Of a DNA stretch of 64,000 nt, positions 8,578-17,254 are shown one piece after another. Source of the stretch: Chryseobacterium oryzae (GTDB lineage: Bacteria > Bacteroidota > Bacteroidia > Flavobacteriales > Weeksellaceae); contig NZ_CP094529.1 in the NCBI RefSeq assembly GCF_022811665.1, positions 1,612,001 through 1,676,000 of the forward strand. Direction: 5' to 3'. Numbering within the stretch: position 1 is the stretch's first letter; the number at the start of each line of letters is the position of its first letter. Under the pieces are notes generated by a model, which did no database searches, had not been told where the DNA came from, and worked only from the letters and a program-made list of their open reading frames with translations. A program made the position numbers and the translations under genes.

Positions 8578-9369
8578 ATGAAAAGTATTTATTCAAAATT
8601 ATTGGCATTAGTATTTATAGCAAGTTCTGTATATTCTTATGCTTGGGGATTAACCGGTCACAGAATTATTGCCGAAATCGCTCAGAACCATCTATCTGGA
8701 AAAGCCAAAAGAGAAATCAGAAAAATGTTGGGCAAAGAAAGAATGGCGTATTGGGCAAACTGGCCAGATTTTATAAAGTCTGATACAACGGGTGTCTGGA
8801 AAGAAACTTCCGCATGGCACTATGTAAATATTAATCCACAAACCGATTTTGCAGCTTTCGAGAAGAATTTAAAAGCTCAGGCTGGAGCGAATCTTTACTC
8901 TCAAATCAATGTCTTGGCGAGCCAGATTAAAGATAAAAAAACTTCGGAAAAAGACAGAAGAATTGCTCTTATTTTTTTAATCCACATGATGGGAGATTTG
9001 TCTCAGCCTATGCACACCGGAAGATCTGAAGATTTAGGCGGAAACAAAATTAATGTTACTTATTTTGGCGAAAAAACAAATTTACACTCTGTTTGGGACG
9101 GAAAATTGGTTGATTCACAAAAATACAGCTATACAGAATATGCAAAATTGCTGGATATTAAATCTAAAGATGAAGTAAAACAGATTCAGCAGGGAACACT
9201 GGAAAACTGGCTTTATGATTCTCATCAGATTGCCAATAAAGTGTATGCTCAAACGCCTGATGGTTCTAAGTTATCTTACGATTATCAGTATAAATTTAAT
9301 GATATTATGGAAAGACAGCTTCTTTATGGAGGTTTACGATTGGCAAAATTTCTGAATGATTTGTTTTAA
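8578..9369 (+). CDS. Secreted S1/P1-type zinc nuclease
   Basis: A 263-residue exported nuclease of the S1/P1 and phospholipase C zinc fold, which cleaves single-stranded DNA and RNA. Signal cleavage after Ala22 would leave Trp23 as the new N-terminus, as this family requires: its first residue, Trp1, and His6 (here Trp23 and His28 in WGLTGH) bind zinc. Further zinc ligands are visible in WANWPDFIKSD, HYVNINP, HMMGDLSQPMHTG and LHSVWDGKLVD. The ATG at 8578 gives a normal 22-residue signal peptide; an upstream start would add residues overlapping the promoter. It is likely used to scavenge nucleotides and phosphate outside the cell. Two terminators follow. Confidence 0.9.
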   Translation: MKSIYSKLLALVFIASSVYSYAWGLTGHRIIAEIAQNHLSGKAKREIRKMLGKERMAYWANWPDFIKSDTTGVWKETSAWHYVNINPQTDFAAFEKNLKAQAGANLYSQINVLASQIKDKKTSEKDRRIALIFLIHMMGDLSQPMHTGRSEDLGGNKINVTYFGEKTNLHSVWDGKLVDSQKYSYTEYAKLLDIKSKDEVKQIQQGTLENWLYDSHQIANKVYAQTPDGSKLSYDYQYKFNDIMERQLLYGGLRLAKFLNDLF

Positions 9370-9413
9370 CGGCTACTTTGCGAATGCAAGTTATTTTTAA
9401 ACTTAAATAGTAT

Positions 9414-9442
9414 AAAGCGGAACTTCGGTTTCGCTTTTTTTT
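9414..9442 (+). terminator. Intrinsic terminator with UUCG loop
   Basis: A 10 bp stem (AAAGCGGAAC with GTTTCGCTTT, one G-U pair) is capped by TTCG and followed by a T run. It ends the nuclease transcript. Confidence 0.8.
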
Positions 9443-9462
9443 ATGAATGTTCTTCTGCTAAA

Positions 9463-9497
9463 CCTAACAGGTTTTGAAAACCTGTTAGGCTTTTTTT
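9463..9497 (+). terminator. Second terminator in tandem
   Basis: A nearly perfect 12-13 bp palindrome (CCTAACAGGTTTT and its complement, 9463-9489) followed by seven T. It backs up the previous terminator and insulates the structured RNA element and rpoD from upstream transcription. Confidence 0.75.
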
Positions 9498-9514
9498 AAG
9501 CGTTAAGTGATCAT

Positions 9515-9608
9515 TAGCCCCGATAGAAACGACATCCTTTTTGGTGGCGGGCGGAACGAAGTGGAGACCGCTACCAAAAAGATACAGTGGATAGCGGGAA
9601 AAAGCTCC
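9515..9608 (+). ncRNA. Structured RNA element, copy 1 (Flavo-1-like)
   Basis: This 94 bp element shares its two conserved flanks with the copy at 46046-46161: AGCCCCGAT..GAA.CG.CATCCTTTTT at the start and AAAAAGATACAG.GGA.AGCGGGAAA at the end, closing with AGCTCC. Between them is a hairpin of 14 bp (CTTTTTGGTGGCGG at 9537-9550 with CCGCTACCAAAAAG at 9568-9581). The hairpin sequence differs completely from that of copy 2 while pairing is kept. I recall this pattern as the Flavo-1 RNA motif of flavobacteria, whose function is unknown; that name is from memory. It sits between the nuclease terminators and rpoD. The rest of the 379 bp gap (9370-9748) has no gene I can support. Confidence 0.6.
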
Positions 9609-9748
9609 TTAAAAATACAAAAAGCAATAATTTATAACTCAATTCTCAGCACAATTTCTAACTAAATAAAAATAATTGTAACCCGTGTAACCTTTTTGAG
9701 GTTTCAAGCGTATAATATAATGTAACTCTATTTTTTGAGGAAATTTAA

Positions 9749-10615
9749 ATGAGACAACTAAAAATAACCAAGCAGGTTACCAACAGGGAAACCGCTTCAT
9801 TAGACAAGTATTTGCAGGAAATTGGTAAAGTGGAACTGATTACAGCAGACGAAGAAGTAGATTTGGCACAGAGAATCCGTGCGGGAGACAGAGCCGCTCT
9901 GGAAAAATTGATTAAAGCCAACCTTCGTTTCGTAGTATCTGTATCTAAACAGTACCAAAACCAGGGTCTTTCTTTACCCGATTTGATTAATGAAGGTAAT
10001 TTAGGATTAATGAAAGCTGCAAAAAGATATGACGAAACCAGAGGTTTCAAATTTATCTCTTATGCAGTTTGGTGGATTCGTCAGTCGATTTTACAGGCGT
10101 TGGCAGAACAGTCTAGAATTGTAAGATTGCCTTTGAACAAAATCGGGTCAATTAATAAAATCAACAAAGCTTACGCACATCTTGAGCAGGAAAACGAAAG
10201 ACCTCCTTCTCCTGAAGAATTAGCAGAAGTTTTGGATATGAGCGAAGAAGATATTAAAGAATCTATGAAAAACTCCGGAAGACACTTGTCTATGGATGCT
10301 CCTTTGGTAGAAGGGGAAGATTCTAATTTATATGACGTTCTTCGTTCAGGAGAATCTCCTAGCCCTGATAAAGATTTGATGCTTGAATCTCTTCAGATTG
10401 AAATTGAAAGAGCATTGAATACTTTAACACCGAGAGAAGCTGATTTGGTAAGACTGTATTTCGGATTGAACGGAAAACATCCAATGACTTTGGAAGAAAT
10501 TGGTGAAACTTTTGACCTTACAAGAGAAAGAGTTCGTCAGATTAAAGAAAAAGCAATTAAAAGACTGAAACACAATACCAGAAGTAAGATTTTAAAGTCT
10601 TATTTAGGTAAATAG
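9749..10615 (+). CDS. rpoD: Primary sigma factor RpoD/SigA (short Bacteroidota form)
   Basis: The housekeeping sigma subunit of RNA polymerase, 288 residues. Region 1.2 ([21 protein letters not shown]), region 2 with the melting segment [10 protein letters not shown], region 3 ([17 protein letters not shown]) and region 4 with the helix-turn-helix [23 protein letters not shown] are all present. Region 1.1 and the long non-conserved insert of E. coli sigma70 are absent, as is usual in Bacteroidota. This form reads the unusual TTTG / TAnnTTTG promoters seen throughout the window. The gene has its own terminator and follows a 379 bp gap. Its own promoter is not obvious; ATTTTTTG near 9735 is one base too long. 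Confidence 0.95.
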   Translation: MRQLKITKQVTNRETASLDKYLQEIGKVELITADEEVDLAQRIRAGDRAALEKLIKANLRFVVSVSKQYQNQGLSLPDLINEGNLGLMKAAKRYDETRGFKFISYAVWWIRQSILQALAEQSRIVRLPLNKIGSINKINKAYAHLEQENERPPSPEELAEVLDMSEEDIKESMKNSGRHLSMDAPLVEGEDSNLYDVLRSGESPSPDKDLMLESLQIEIERALNTLTPREADLVRLYFGLNGKHPMTLEEIGETFDLTRERVRQIKEKAIKRLKHNTRSKILKSYLGK

Positions 10616-10636
10616 TTTTAGTGATGATCATTATTA

Positions 10637-10670
10637 ACGGAGCCTGATTTTTTCATGCTCCGTTTTTTTT
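10637..10670 (+). terminator. rpoD terminator
   Basis: ACGGAGC (10637-10643) pairs with GCTCCGT, followed by eight T. Confidence 0.85.
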
Positions 10671-10700
10671 ATATATTCTTTAGTTAATATCTCTAAAAAC

Positions 10701-10735
10701 AAAAACCCGATAGATTTATTTCCATCGGGGTTTTT
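10701..10735. terminator. Terminator of the TonB-type receptor gene (symmetric)
   Basis: AAAAACCCGAT and ATCGGGGTTTTT form a hairpin with A and T tracts on both sides. It mainly serves the minus-strand receptor gene ending at 10750. Confidence 0.7.
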
Positions 10736-10749
10736 ATTCAAATTGATAT

Positions 10750-12975
10750 TTATTTCAGTTTAAATTCTAGCTTAACATTGAAAAATCTTCCTGTAAGACG
10801 AACCGGAACGGGATACATAATACTTGTATTTGCGTCGGTAATCCATTGGTTTGCAACGGTATTATTAATATTGAATGCATTAAAAACCTGAACACCCAAA
10901 GAAAGATCTTCAAATTTGCTTAAAAGACCATACGATTTCTTCTTCTCTTTAGAATCTACAAACACATAAGAAAGACCCAAATCTACCCTTTTATAAGAAG
11001 GCAAAGTTTTCTGGTATTGGTACGGATCTGTAAATACAGGAGCTCCATTAGGAAGTCCCATAGCATACGTTAAGGTTAAATTAACCCTCATTTGAGGAAA
11101 TTTAGGCATATAATCTTGGTAAAACATCGCAAATCTGAACCTTTGATCGGTTGGTCTAGGAATATCGCCTCTTCCATCTATGTTTTCGAAAACTCTAGCA
11201 TAACTTGCCGAAAGCCAAGAATCTACACCCGGAACAAATTCACCAAACAATCTTGTATCAACACCATAAGCGTAACCGGAAGCATTATTTTGCCCTGAAT
11301 AACGAATTCGAACATTATCCATATAATACGGAATCACATTATCCATTTTTTTATAATACAATTCTGTGGTTAACTTAAATGGTCTGTTATCAAAATCAAA
11401 TTCAACTTCATTTGCCAAAATTGCCTGAATAGAACGTTGAGATTTAATATTGTTATTAAAATTACCATTCAAATCTTTAATTTCTTTATAAAAAGGTGCC
11501 TGATAATAAATTCCTCCTGAAAGTCTGAACCATGTTTCGGTATCCCAGTCTGGTTTTATTGCAAACTGTGCACGTGGCGAAAATATAGTTTCATTATTAA
11601 AACTCCAGTGGGCAACTCTTGCTCCTCCATTAATCAAAACACGGTTAGAACCCCAATAAAACTTCTGAGAATACTGTCCGTAAGCAGACAATCGTGTTGG
11701 TTGTATCTGGTTTTTCCCCGAAATACTGTAAAAAAGTTCTAAATCTGAAGCATCGGGAAATCTTGGATCATCGGGAGGTCGCGGTACGCTATATCCTGAG
11801 GAATCTACCAATTTGTATTCGTTGGTGAGATCTTTAAGATTTTCTTTTTCGTATTTGAATCCAACTTCGATACTTGAATTTACATTAGGAGAAAAAACGG
11901 TTCTGAACTGTGTTCCGTAAGTTTTTACAAACAAATCATTTCTTGCATGCTCAATCTGTCCGCCTACATCATAAGAAGTAATAGGATTCCCAGTAATGGG
12001 ATCGTAAGTTTGCAAAACATAACTTGAAGCAATGGTATAATATTCTCTTTCCCGATTCTGATAAGCAAAATTATCCAATGTAAACCTCAGTTTGTCTGAC
12101 GCTTTAAAATTGGCAGAAAATGTCCCCATCATATTCTTATACTTATCATTTTCTTTTCCGTTGTAAAAAACAGTTAGATTGAGGGGCTGATTAATCGTTC
12201 CGAAATCGACATTTCTCTGCTTGGGAAACATCTCGTAATCGTTATTAGAATAATATCCAATAAAAGAAAAATTCAGTTTTTCGGTTGCGTGATAATTCAG
12301 ATAAGACTGAAAATCATAATACTTTGGGTTGAAATCTGTATCTTCATTTAAAGTATTGAGAACCAAATTGGTATTTCTATACCTTCCGGAAAACAAAGCC
12401 GTAAATTTTTTGTTTCCATTCTGATCTTCTTTTCCGGATGCAAAACCGGTAGTAAGTCTACCTCCTATTAAACTTGCCTCACCCGAAAGTTCAAATTTTT
12501 GAGGCTCTCGGTAATAAATATTCAATGCTGAAGACATTTTATCGCCATATCTTGGCTCAAAACCTCCTGCAGAAAAATTAACTGTAGAAACCATATCGGG
12601 ATTAATGATGCTTAAACCTTCCTGTTGAGAATTTCTAATCAGAAAAGGTCTGTAGATTTCAATATCATTAATGTAAATGAGGTTTTCATCGTAATTTCCA
12701 CCACGAACCATATACTGAGAAGAAAGCTCTGTATTGGAGTTTACTGAAGGAAGCGTTTTCAGCAAACCTTCTACTCCGCCCGAAATACTGGAAACATTTT
12801 TTGCATCTCTGGCAGAAATTCTCACAGCAGTAACATCATTGGTACGTCCTGTAACTTTTTTCTGAAATACAATTTCCTCAATTTCTGTAGTTCTTGCTGT
12901 TGTATCTTTTTTTCTGTTTTGGGAAAAAATCAACATAGGAACCATTAAGCTAAGTGGTAAAACTAGTTTTTTCAA
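10750..12975 (-). CDS. TonB-dependent receptor/plug domain outer-membrane protein
   Basis: A 741-residue outer-membrane protein with a signal peptide (MKKLVLPLSLMVPMLIFSQ). A plug domain follows at about 60-170 (GGVEGLLKTLPSV, YMVRGGNYDENLIYINDIEIY, VNFSAGGFEPRYGDKMSSALNI), then a 22-strand-type barrel ending in RFFNVKLEFKLK. The N-terminal CarboxypepD_reg-like domain common in this receptor class is missing; only a short EIEEIVFQKK linker precedes the plug. The substrate is unknown: there is no SusD partner and no iron genes nearby. It lies 43 bp after kdsA with no terminator visible, so it may be transcribed from the kdsA operon. Confidence 0.85.
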   Translation of the reverse strand: MKKLVLPLSLMVPMLIFSQNRKKDTTARTTEIEEIVFQKKVTGRTNDVTAVRISARDAKNVSSISGGVEGLLKTLPSVNSNTELSSQYMVRGGNYDENLIYINDIEIYRPFLIRNSQQEGLSIINPDMVSTVNFSAGGFEPRYGDKMSSALNIYYREPQKFELSGEASLIGGRLTTGFASGKEDQNGNKKFTALFSGRYRNTNLVLNTLNEDTDFNPKYYDFQSYLNYHATEKLNFSFIGYYSNNDYEMFPKQRNVDFGTINQPLNLTVFYNGKENDKYKNMMGTFSANFKASDKLRFTLDNFAYQNREREYYTIASSYVLQTYDPITGNPITSYDVGGQIEHARNDLFVKTYGTQFRTVFSPNVNSSIEVGFKYEKENLKDLTNEYKLVDSSGYSVPRPPDDPRFPDASDLELFYSISGKNQIQPTRLSAYGQYSQKFYWGSNRVLINGGARVAHWSFNNETIFSPRAQFAIKPDWDTETWFRLSGGIYYQAPFYKEIKDLNGNFNNNIKSQRSIQAILANEVEFDFDNRPFKLTTELYYKKMDNVIPYYMDNVRIRYSGQNNASGYAYGVDTRLFGEFVPGVDSWLSASYARVFENIDGRGDIPRPTDQRFRFAMFYQDYMPKFPQMRVNLTLTYAMGLPNGAPVFTDPYQYQKTLPSYKRVDLGLSYVFVDSKEKKKSYGLLSKFEDLSLGVQVFNAFNINNTVANQWITDANTSIMYPVPVRLTGRFFNVKLEFKLK

Positions 12976-13018
12976 GCGGAATTTTTTATAATTTCTAAAA
13001 TTAAGTATTTTTTAACAA

Positions 13019-13828
13019 TTATAATATAGATTCTCTTACTCTTGTTAGTTTTTGTAATAAATCTTCCAATAAATCTAATCTTAGCATATTGGCTCCGTCT
13101 GATAATGCTGTTTCTGGTGTTGGATGCGTTTCTATAAAAATTCCGTCTGCACCTACTGCAATTCCGGCTTTGGCAACAGTTTCGATAAGATCTGGTCTTC
13201 CTCCAGTAACTCCTGAACTTTGGTTGGGCTGTTGCAAAGAATGCGTAACATCCAAAATTACGGGAGCATATTCTCTCATAGTAGGAATCCCTCTATAATC
13301 AACAATAAGATCTGTGTAACCAAAAGAGTTTCCTCTTTCTATAATTGCTACTTTTTTATTATCAGAATCTGTAATTTTCTGAACTGCAAATTTCATAGAT
13401 TCCGGGGAGAGAAACTGCCCTTTTTTCAATGTGACACACTTTCCGGTTTTTGCTGCAGCTACTAAAAGATCTGTCTGACGAACTAAAAATGCCGGAATTT
13501 GTAAAACATCTACATACTGTGCCGCCAATGAAGCATGTTCGTTCTCATGAATATCCGTTGTTGTAGGAATATTAAATGTTTCGCCTACTTTCTTTAAAAT
13601 TTCAAGAGATTTTTCTTCTCCAATTGTAGTGAATGAGTCTACTCTACTGCGATTGGCTTTTTTGAAACTTCCTTTAAAAATATACGGAATATTGTATTTA
13701 TCGGTAAGTTCCACCACTTTTTCTGCGATTCTAAGAGCCATATCTTCGCCTTCTATAATACACGGACCGGCAATTAGAAAAAAGTTTTTTGAATCTTTGT
13801 GATGAATGTTTTCTAAATATTGAATCAT
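13019..13828 (-). CDS. kdsA: 3-deoxy-8-phosphooctulonate (KDO-8-P) synthase
   Basis: Condenses phosphoenolpyruvate with arabinose 5-phosphate to KDO-8-phosphate, a step towards the inner core sugar of lipopolysaccharide. The 269 residues form a single TIM barrel. LIAGPCIIE carries Cys23, KGSFKKANRS the PEP-binding lysines, DVTHS the metal-binding His, IFIETHP the Glu and ALSDGANM the Asp. The Cys in AGPC marks the metal-dependent class (as in Aquifex); the metal-free E. coli type has Asn there. The start overlaps the stop of the TPR gene by ATGA, so the two are translationally coupled. Confidence 0.95.
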   Translation of the reverse strand: MIQYLENIHHKDSKNFFLIAGPCIIEGEDMALRIAEKVVELTDKYNIPYIFKGSFKKANRSRVDSFTTIGEEKSLEILKKVGETFNIPTTTDIHENEHASLAAQYVDVLQIPAFLVRQTDLLVAAAKTGKCVTLKKGQFLSPESMKFAVQKITDSDNKKVAIIERGNSFGYTDLIVDYRGIPTMREYAPVILDVTHSLQQPNQSSGVTGGRPDLIETVAKAGIAVGADGIFIETHPTPETALSDGANMLRLDLLEDLLQKLTRVRESIL

Positions 13829-14697
13829 TGAATTTTACTTTTTTTATCTTTTATTAAATCTTCTAGCTGATTGATGTTTTTTTGGTAACGTCCAACATTT
13901 GGCAGAGATTTCAGTTCTTTCAGCCATTTTTCAGCGATAATCAAATCATTATTTTTAGCACCTAAAGCAACCATATTAACCATCGATTCTATTTTACTGT
14001 CTTCATCTTTATATGCTGATTTGTTTTTGGTTAAGAAAGCATCTGCTTCTTTAATTTTATTCTGATGAATTAAGCTGTATATATATTCTTTAAATACAAA
14101 ATCGTTGGTTTTATTATTTTTGATAGCTTCATTACAGATTTGTTCTGCTTCTGCAAATTTCCCTAATGCATTATAGGAAAATGCCAGTTCAAAATACAAC
14201 GATTCTGTTCTAAAATTATTTTTGTAAAGTTCTAAAAGTTTTGGTAAAGCGAGTTGTGGAAAATTTGCGCCATTCATTGTACTGGCTCTTTTTAAAGCTT
14301 TTTCGTTTTCTGGTGCTGAGCTTAAGTAAATTTTCAACCAGTTCGGCTGTAGCGGAAGATTAAATTTTTTCAGAAAATCATTTGGAACAACAGCACTTTT
14401 AAATCCCAAATTATTAATTCTTACTTTCATATAGGAAGTTTGAGCTTCTTCTCTGGGTTTGTATTTTAAAAGACCAGCTTCTTCGTGAAAATCACCAAGG
14501 TATTCTAAAGTATATCCTGCAGATTCATCGAAATACATAAATCCCATGGAGAATTTTTTATCGCCCTCTTTTATGGGTAAAACAATGTAATGATTCTCTG
14601 CATCGGGAACAGTAGTATCAAATTTAAGATCAGAAAACTTTTGTGAAAATACTATTGAACTTAAAAAAATAAGTAAAGCGGGAAATGTTTTTTTCAT
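13825..14697 (-). CDS. Exported TPR-containing protein, function unknown
   Basis: A 290-residue protein with a signal peptide (MKKTFPALLIFLSSIVFSQ). Residues ~40-130 are a mixed strand region (GDKKFSMGFMYFDE, TSYMKVRINNLGFK). The second half holds helical TPR-like repeats (TESLYFELAFSYNALGKFAEAEQICNEA and further units ending with KWLKELKSLPNVGRYQ). It may be periplasmic and act as a protein-protein adaptor, but I do not recognise a named family. It overlaps kdsA by 4 bp. Only 3 bp before its ATG is the stop codon of a DUF1697 gene remnant, which suggests that an intact DUF1697 gene once directly preceded it. Confidence 0.7.
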   Translation of the reverse strand: MKKTFPALLIFLSSIVFSQKFSDLKFDTTVPDAENHYIVLPIKEGDKKFSMGFMYFDESAGYTLEYLGDFHEEAGLLKYKPREEAQTSYMKVRINNLGFKSAVVPNDFLKKFNLPLQPNWLKIYLSSAPENEKALKRASTMNGANFPQLALPKLLELYKNNFRTESLYFELAFSYNALGKFAEAEQICNEAIKNNKTNDFVFKEYIYSLIHQNKIKEADAFLTKNKSAYKDEDSKIESMVNMVALGAKNNDLIIAEKWLKELKSLPNVGRYQKNINQLEDLIKDKKSKIQ

Positions 14698-14700
14698 AAT

Positions 14701-14775
14701 TCATTTACATTTTTTGAAAATCTTCTCAAATGTATTCAAATTTCTACTTGTAAACTTATCTTTAAGGCTTTTTTT
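14701..14775 (-). pseudogene. 3'-end remnant of a DUF1697 gene
   Basis: Read on the minus strand this encodes KKSLKDKFTSRNLN followed by TFEKIFKKCK and a TGA. The intact DUF1697 gene at 17251-17778 ends KKSLKDKFTSRNLN-SFEKIVYKIR. The DNA at 14733-14775 matches 17283-17325 at 42 of 43 bases and diverges towards the stop. In-frame stop codons lie just upstream of the remnant, so it is not expressed as a protein. Together with the intact gene it brackets the two paralogous genes at 14846-17254. Confidence 0.8.
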
Positions 14776-14790
14776 ACTTATTTTTTATCA

Positions 14791-14821
14791 AAAAGAATCA
14801 AGAATATTTTCCCGATTCTTT
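14791..14821 (-). terminator. Terminator after the first paralogue
   Basis: AAGAATC (minus strand) pairs with GATTCTT across a 14-base loop, followed by TTT. The stem is short and A+T rich, so it is probably moderate. It separates the paralogous pair from the TPR-kdsA genes. Confidence 0.5.
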
Positions 14822-14845
14822 TCAATTATTTTATGAATTATATTA

Positions 14846-16033
14846 TTAATTAATCTGCTGCCAGTTTGTACCATCACTTTGCAGTTGATAAACTCCTGTT
14901 GTAATGCTGGTTACAGAAGTTCCCAATGAATTAATGAAAGAACTCACACTTACGGTTCCTGAACTTGTATTTTTTTTAAGTATATACATTCTTCCCGGGC
15001 AATCTGAAGCATTAGGAAGTGATACAGTGATGTTACTACTATTATTACAGATTACAGTGAATTGAGTTTCATCTAAGGTAGTATTTGCCGAAATAGTTGC
15101 TATAGACTGAGACACCGAACCATTTACCTGCAAAGTAGAATTAGCGGTAGTTCCATTCATATTAATTCCTGCCCTAACATTAGAATCTAGACCTGTACCT
15201 TGCAAACGCATCATTTCCACATACGCAACTGGAGAATAATTATACTTTCTAAAAATCATCGGTTCGTTACCATCATCACCAATGGTAAAAAGAAGCTGAC
15301 CGTTATCATTGGTTCCTGTACTTCCCAATTCAAAAAAATCTGTTCCTGCACTAGATCCTCTCATCAAAAAATTTCCGGAAGTATCGGTAAAAACAATAGG
15401 TTTATAAAAACTAGCTCCACCTGCTTCAAATTGTAATGCAGAAATACCATTAGATCCTCGAACATAGCTTACAGAAGCATCTTTCTGATTATATGGAGCT
15501 AATGTTGATGTACTTTCATATAAGCCCAAGGTTTCTCTTCTGCCAAATTCTAACATCGTTGTATTATTGGATTTAATAGACATTGGAACATCATTAATAG
15601 TCCCTAAAAAGTTGGAAGAAGTAGCATTACTGTTTCCCGTAAGCAACCAATTGGATGCTCCTGCTTGATTGGCAGGAATCCAACTTGTTCCGTTCCAAGT
15701 CAGAACTTGGTTAGCACTGGCTCCCTGCTGTGCAATTCTTAAAGGATTTGAAGTAGAACCGTCACCCGATAATGTAGAATTAGTAGCCACTTTTACAGAT
15801 CCCGGATCTGCCGAAGAAGCGATTGAATTTGCCGATATATATTTAACCACACCATCACTATCGAATGCCATGATAGAATCTTTAGCTGCTGCAGCAGAAC
15901 CGACCTGTGTAATTCCTCTTACTCTAAGACTGCCATTAACATCCAAAGTTTGAGTAGGAGCTGTGGTATTAATTCCGACCTGAGCATAGAAAACCAAAGG
16001 TAATAAGTTAAAAATTAACAATTTTATTTTCAT
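14846..16033 (-). CDS. Secreted tail-fibre-like surface protein, paralogue A
   Basis: A 395-residue exported protein: signal peptide (MKIKLLIFNLLPLVFYAQ), then VGINTTAPTQTLDVNGSLRVRG, a motif that opens many flavobacterial proteins resembling phage tail fibres or adhesins. The middle is Ser/Thr/Asn/Gly-rich repeat-like beta sequence. The end is a small conserved domain (TISANTTLDE, SNITVSLPNASDCPGRMYILKK, YQLQSDGTNWQQIN). No type IX secretion C-terminal domain is evident. Paralogue B at 16064 has the same architecture over the full length and is clearly homologous, so the two arose by duplication. The family function is not established; surface adhesion is an inference. Confidence 0.75.
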   Translation of the reverse strand: MKIKLLIFNLLPLVFYAQVGINTTAPTQTLDVNGSLRVRGITQVGSAAAAKDSIMAFDSDGVVKYISANSIASSADPGSVKVATNSTLSGDGSTSNPLRIAQQGASANQVLTWNGTSWIPANQAGASNWLLTGNSNATSSNFLGTINDVPMSIKSNNTTMLEFGRRETLGLYESTSTLAPYNQKDASVSYVRGSNGISALQFEAGGASFYKPIVFTDTSGNFLMRGSSAGTDFFELGSTGTNDNGQLLFTIGDDGNEPMIFRKYNYSPVAYVEMMRLQGTGLDSNVRAGINMNGTTANSTLQVNGSVSQSIATISANTTLDETQFTVICNNSSNITVSLPNASDCPGRMYILKKNTSSGTVSVSSFINSLGTSVTSITTGVYQLQSDGTNWQQIN

Positions 16034-16063
16034 AAGTTGATCTTGTAATTTTAGAAATTTATA

Positions 16064-17254
16064 TTAATTTATCTGTTGCCAATTACTTCCATCACTTTGT
16101 AATTGTGTTACACCCGCAGAAAGGACATTACTGTTAGAACTATTTCTATTAACAAAAGAAGTGATATTTACTGTTCCACTACTAAGTTTTTTTAATATAT
16201 AAATCCTTCCTTTACAGGTGGAAGCAGTAGGTAATGTTACAGTAATTGATGATGAATTATTTATAAAAACAGTATGCTGAAACTCTGTAAACGTGGTGTC
16301 TGCATTAATTACATCTACTTTTTTGGTAACACTTCCATTAATTTGTAATGTTGAATTAGCTACATTACCCTGCATATTAATCCCAACTCTTACAAGATTA
16401 TTAAGACCTAATCCCTGCATGCGCATCATCTCAACAAAAGTATCAGTAGATTTGTTATACTTACGGAAGATAATAGGTTCGTCTCCGTTATCCCCGATTG
16501 TAAATTGCAAACTACCATTATTGGAAGAGCCGGAAGAAGATACTTCAAACCAGTCATTTCCTGCAGAAGATCCTCTGAACCCAAAATTTCCATCGCTGGT
16601 TGTAAAAAATACCGGTTTATAAGACTGGCTGGTTGAAGATTCAAACTGTAAAGAAGAATTACCATTGGTGCCCCGAATATAAGATACAGAATTATCTTGT
16701 TGATTATAAGGATATAAACCTGTATTAGAGCTATCGTATAAATTTAAGGTATTACGTTTACCAAACTGTAACATGGTAGTATTATTAGACCTTACACTCA
16801 TACTTATATCATTAATAGTCCCTAATAAATTAGTCGATGTAGTATTACTATTTCCTACAAAAAGCCAATTTGAAGAACTTAATTGATCTACCGGCAACCA
16901 TTTGGTTCCGTCCCATCCCAATGCCTGATTCGTATTAGCCGAAAGTGATGCAATCCCAAGAGGATTTGCAACTTTCCCGTTTCCGACAAGATTAGAAGCT
17001 GTATTAAGACCAAAAAAACCTAATGGCATTTGTCTGATTATAGCTGAAGATGTAACATATTTTACGACCCCATCATTCTCAAATACCATAATTCTATCTT
17101 TAAGAGCAGTAGTTCCTGTAAGATTAATACCACGTACCCTAAGGCTTCCGTTAATATCTAAAGTCTCTGTTGGAGAAGTGGTTTTGACACCTACTTTCTG
17201 AGACCACGCAAACAAACTTGATATACTGAAGCAAATTAAACTTAATTTCTTCAT
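16064..17254 (-). CDS. Secreted tail-fibre-like surface protein, paralogue B
   Basis: A 396-residue homologue of the preceding protein with the same parts: signal peptide (ending LFAWSQ), VGVKTTSPTETLDINGSLRVRG, a central beta-rich region (QPLGW/NWLFVGNSNTTSTNLLGTINDISM) and the C-terminal domain ending VTQLQSDGSNWQQIN. Thirty bp separate it from paralogue A, so the two are co-transcribed. Its ATG overlaps the stop of the DUF1697 gene (ATGA at 17251-17254), so translation is coupled. This tight junction resembles that between the DUF1697 remnant and the TPR gene. Confidence 0.75.
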   Translation of the reverse strand: MKKLSLICFSISSLFAWSQKVGVKTTSPTETLDINGSLRVRGINLTGTTALKDRIMVFENDGVVKYVTSSAIIRQMPLGFFGLNTASNLVGNGKVANPLGIASLSANTNQALGWDGTKWLPVDQLSSSNWLFVGNSNTTSTNLLGTINDISMSVRSNNTTMLQFGKRNTLNLYDSSNTGLYPYNQQDNSVSYIRGTNGNSSLQFESSTSQSYKPVFFTTSDGNFGFRGSSAGNDWFEVSSSGSSNNGSLQFTIGDNGDEPIIFRKYNKSTDTFVEMMRMQGLGLNNLVRVGINMQGNVANSTLQINGSVTKKVDVINADTTFTEFQHTVFINNSSSITVTLPTASTCKGRIYILKKLSSGTVNITSFVNRNSSNSNVLSAGVTQLQSDGSNWQQIN

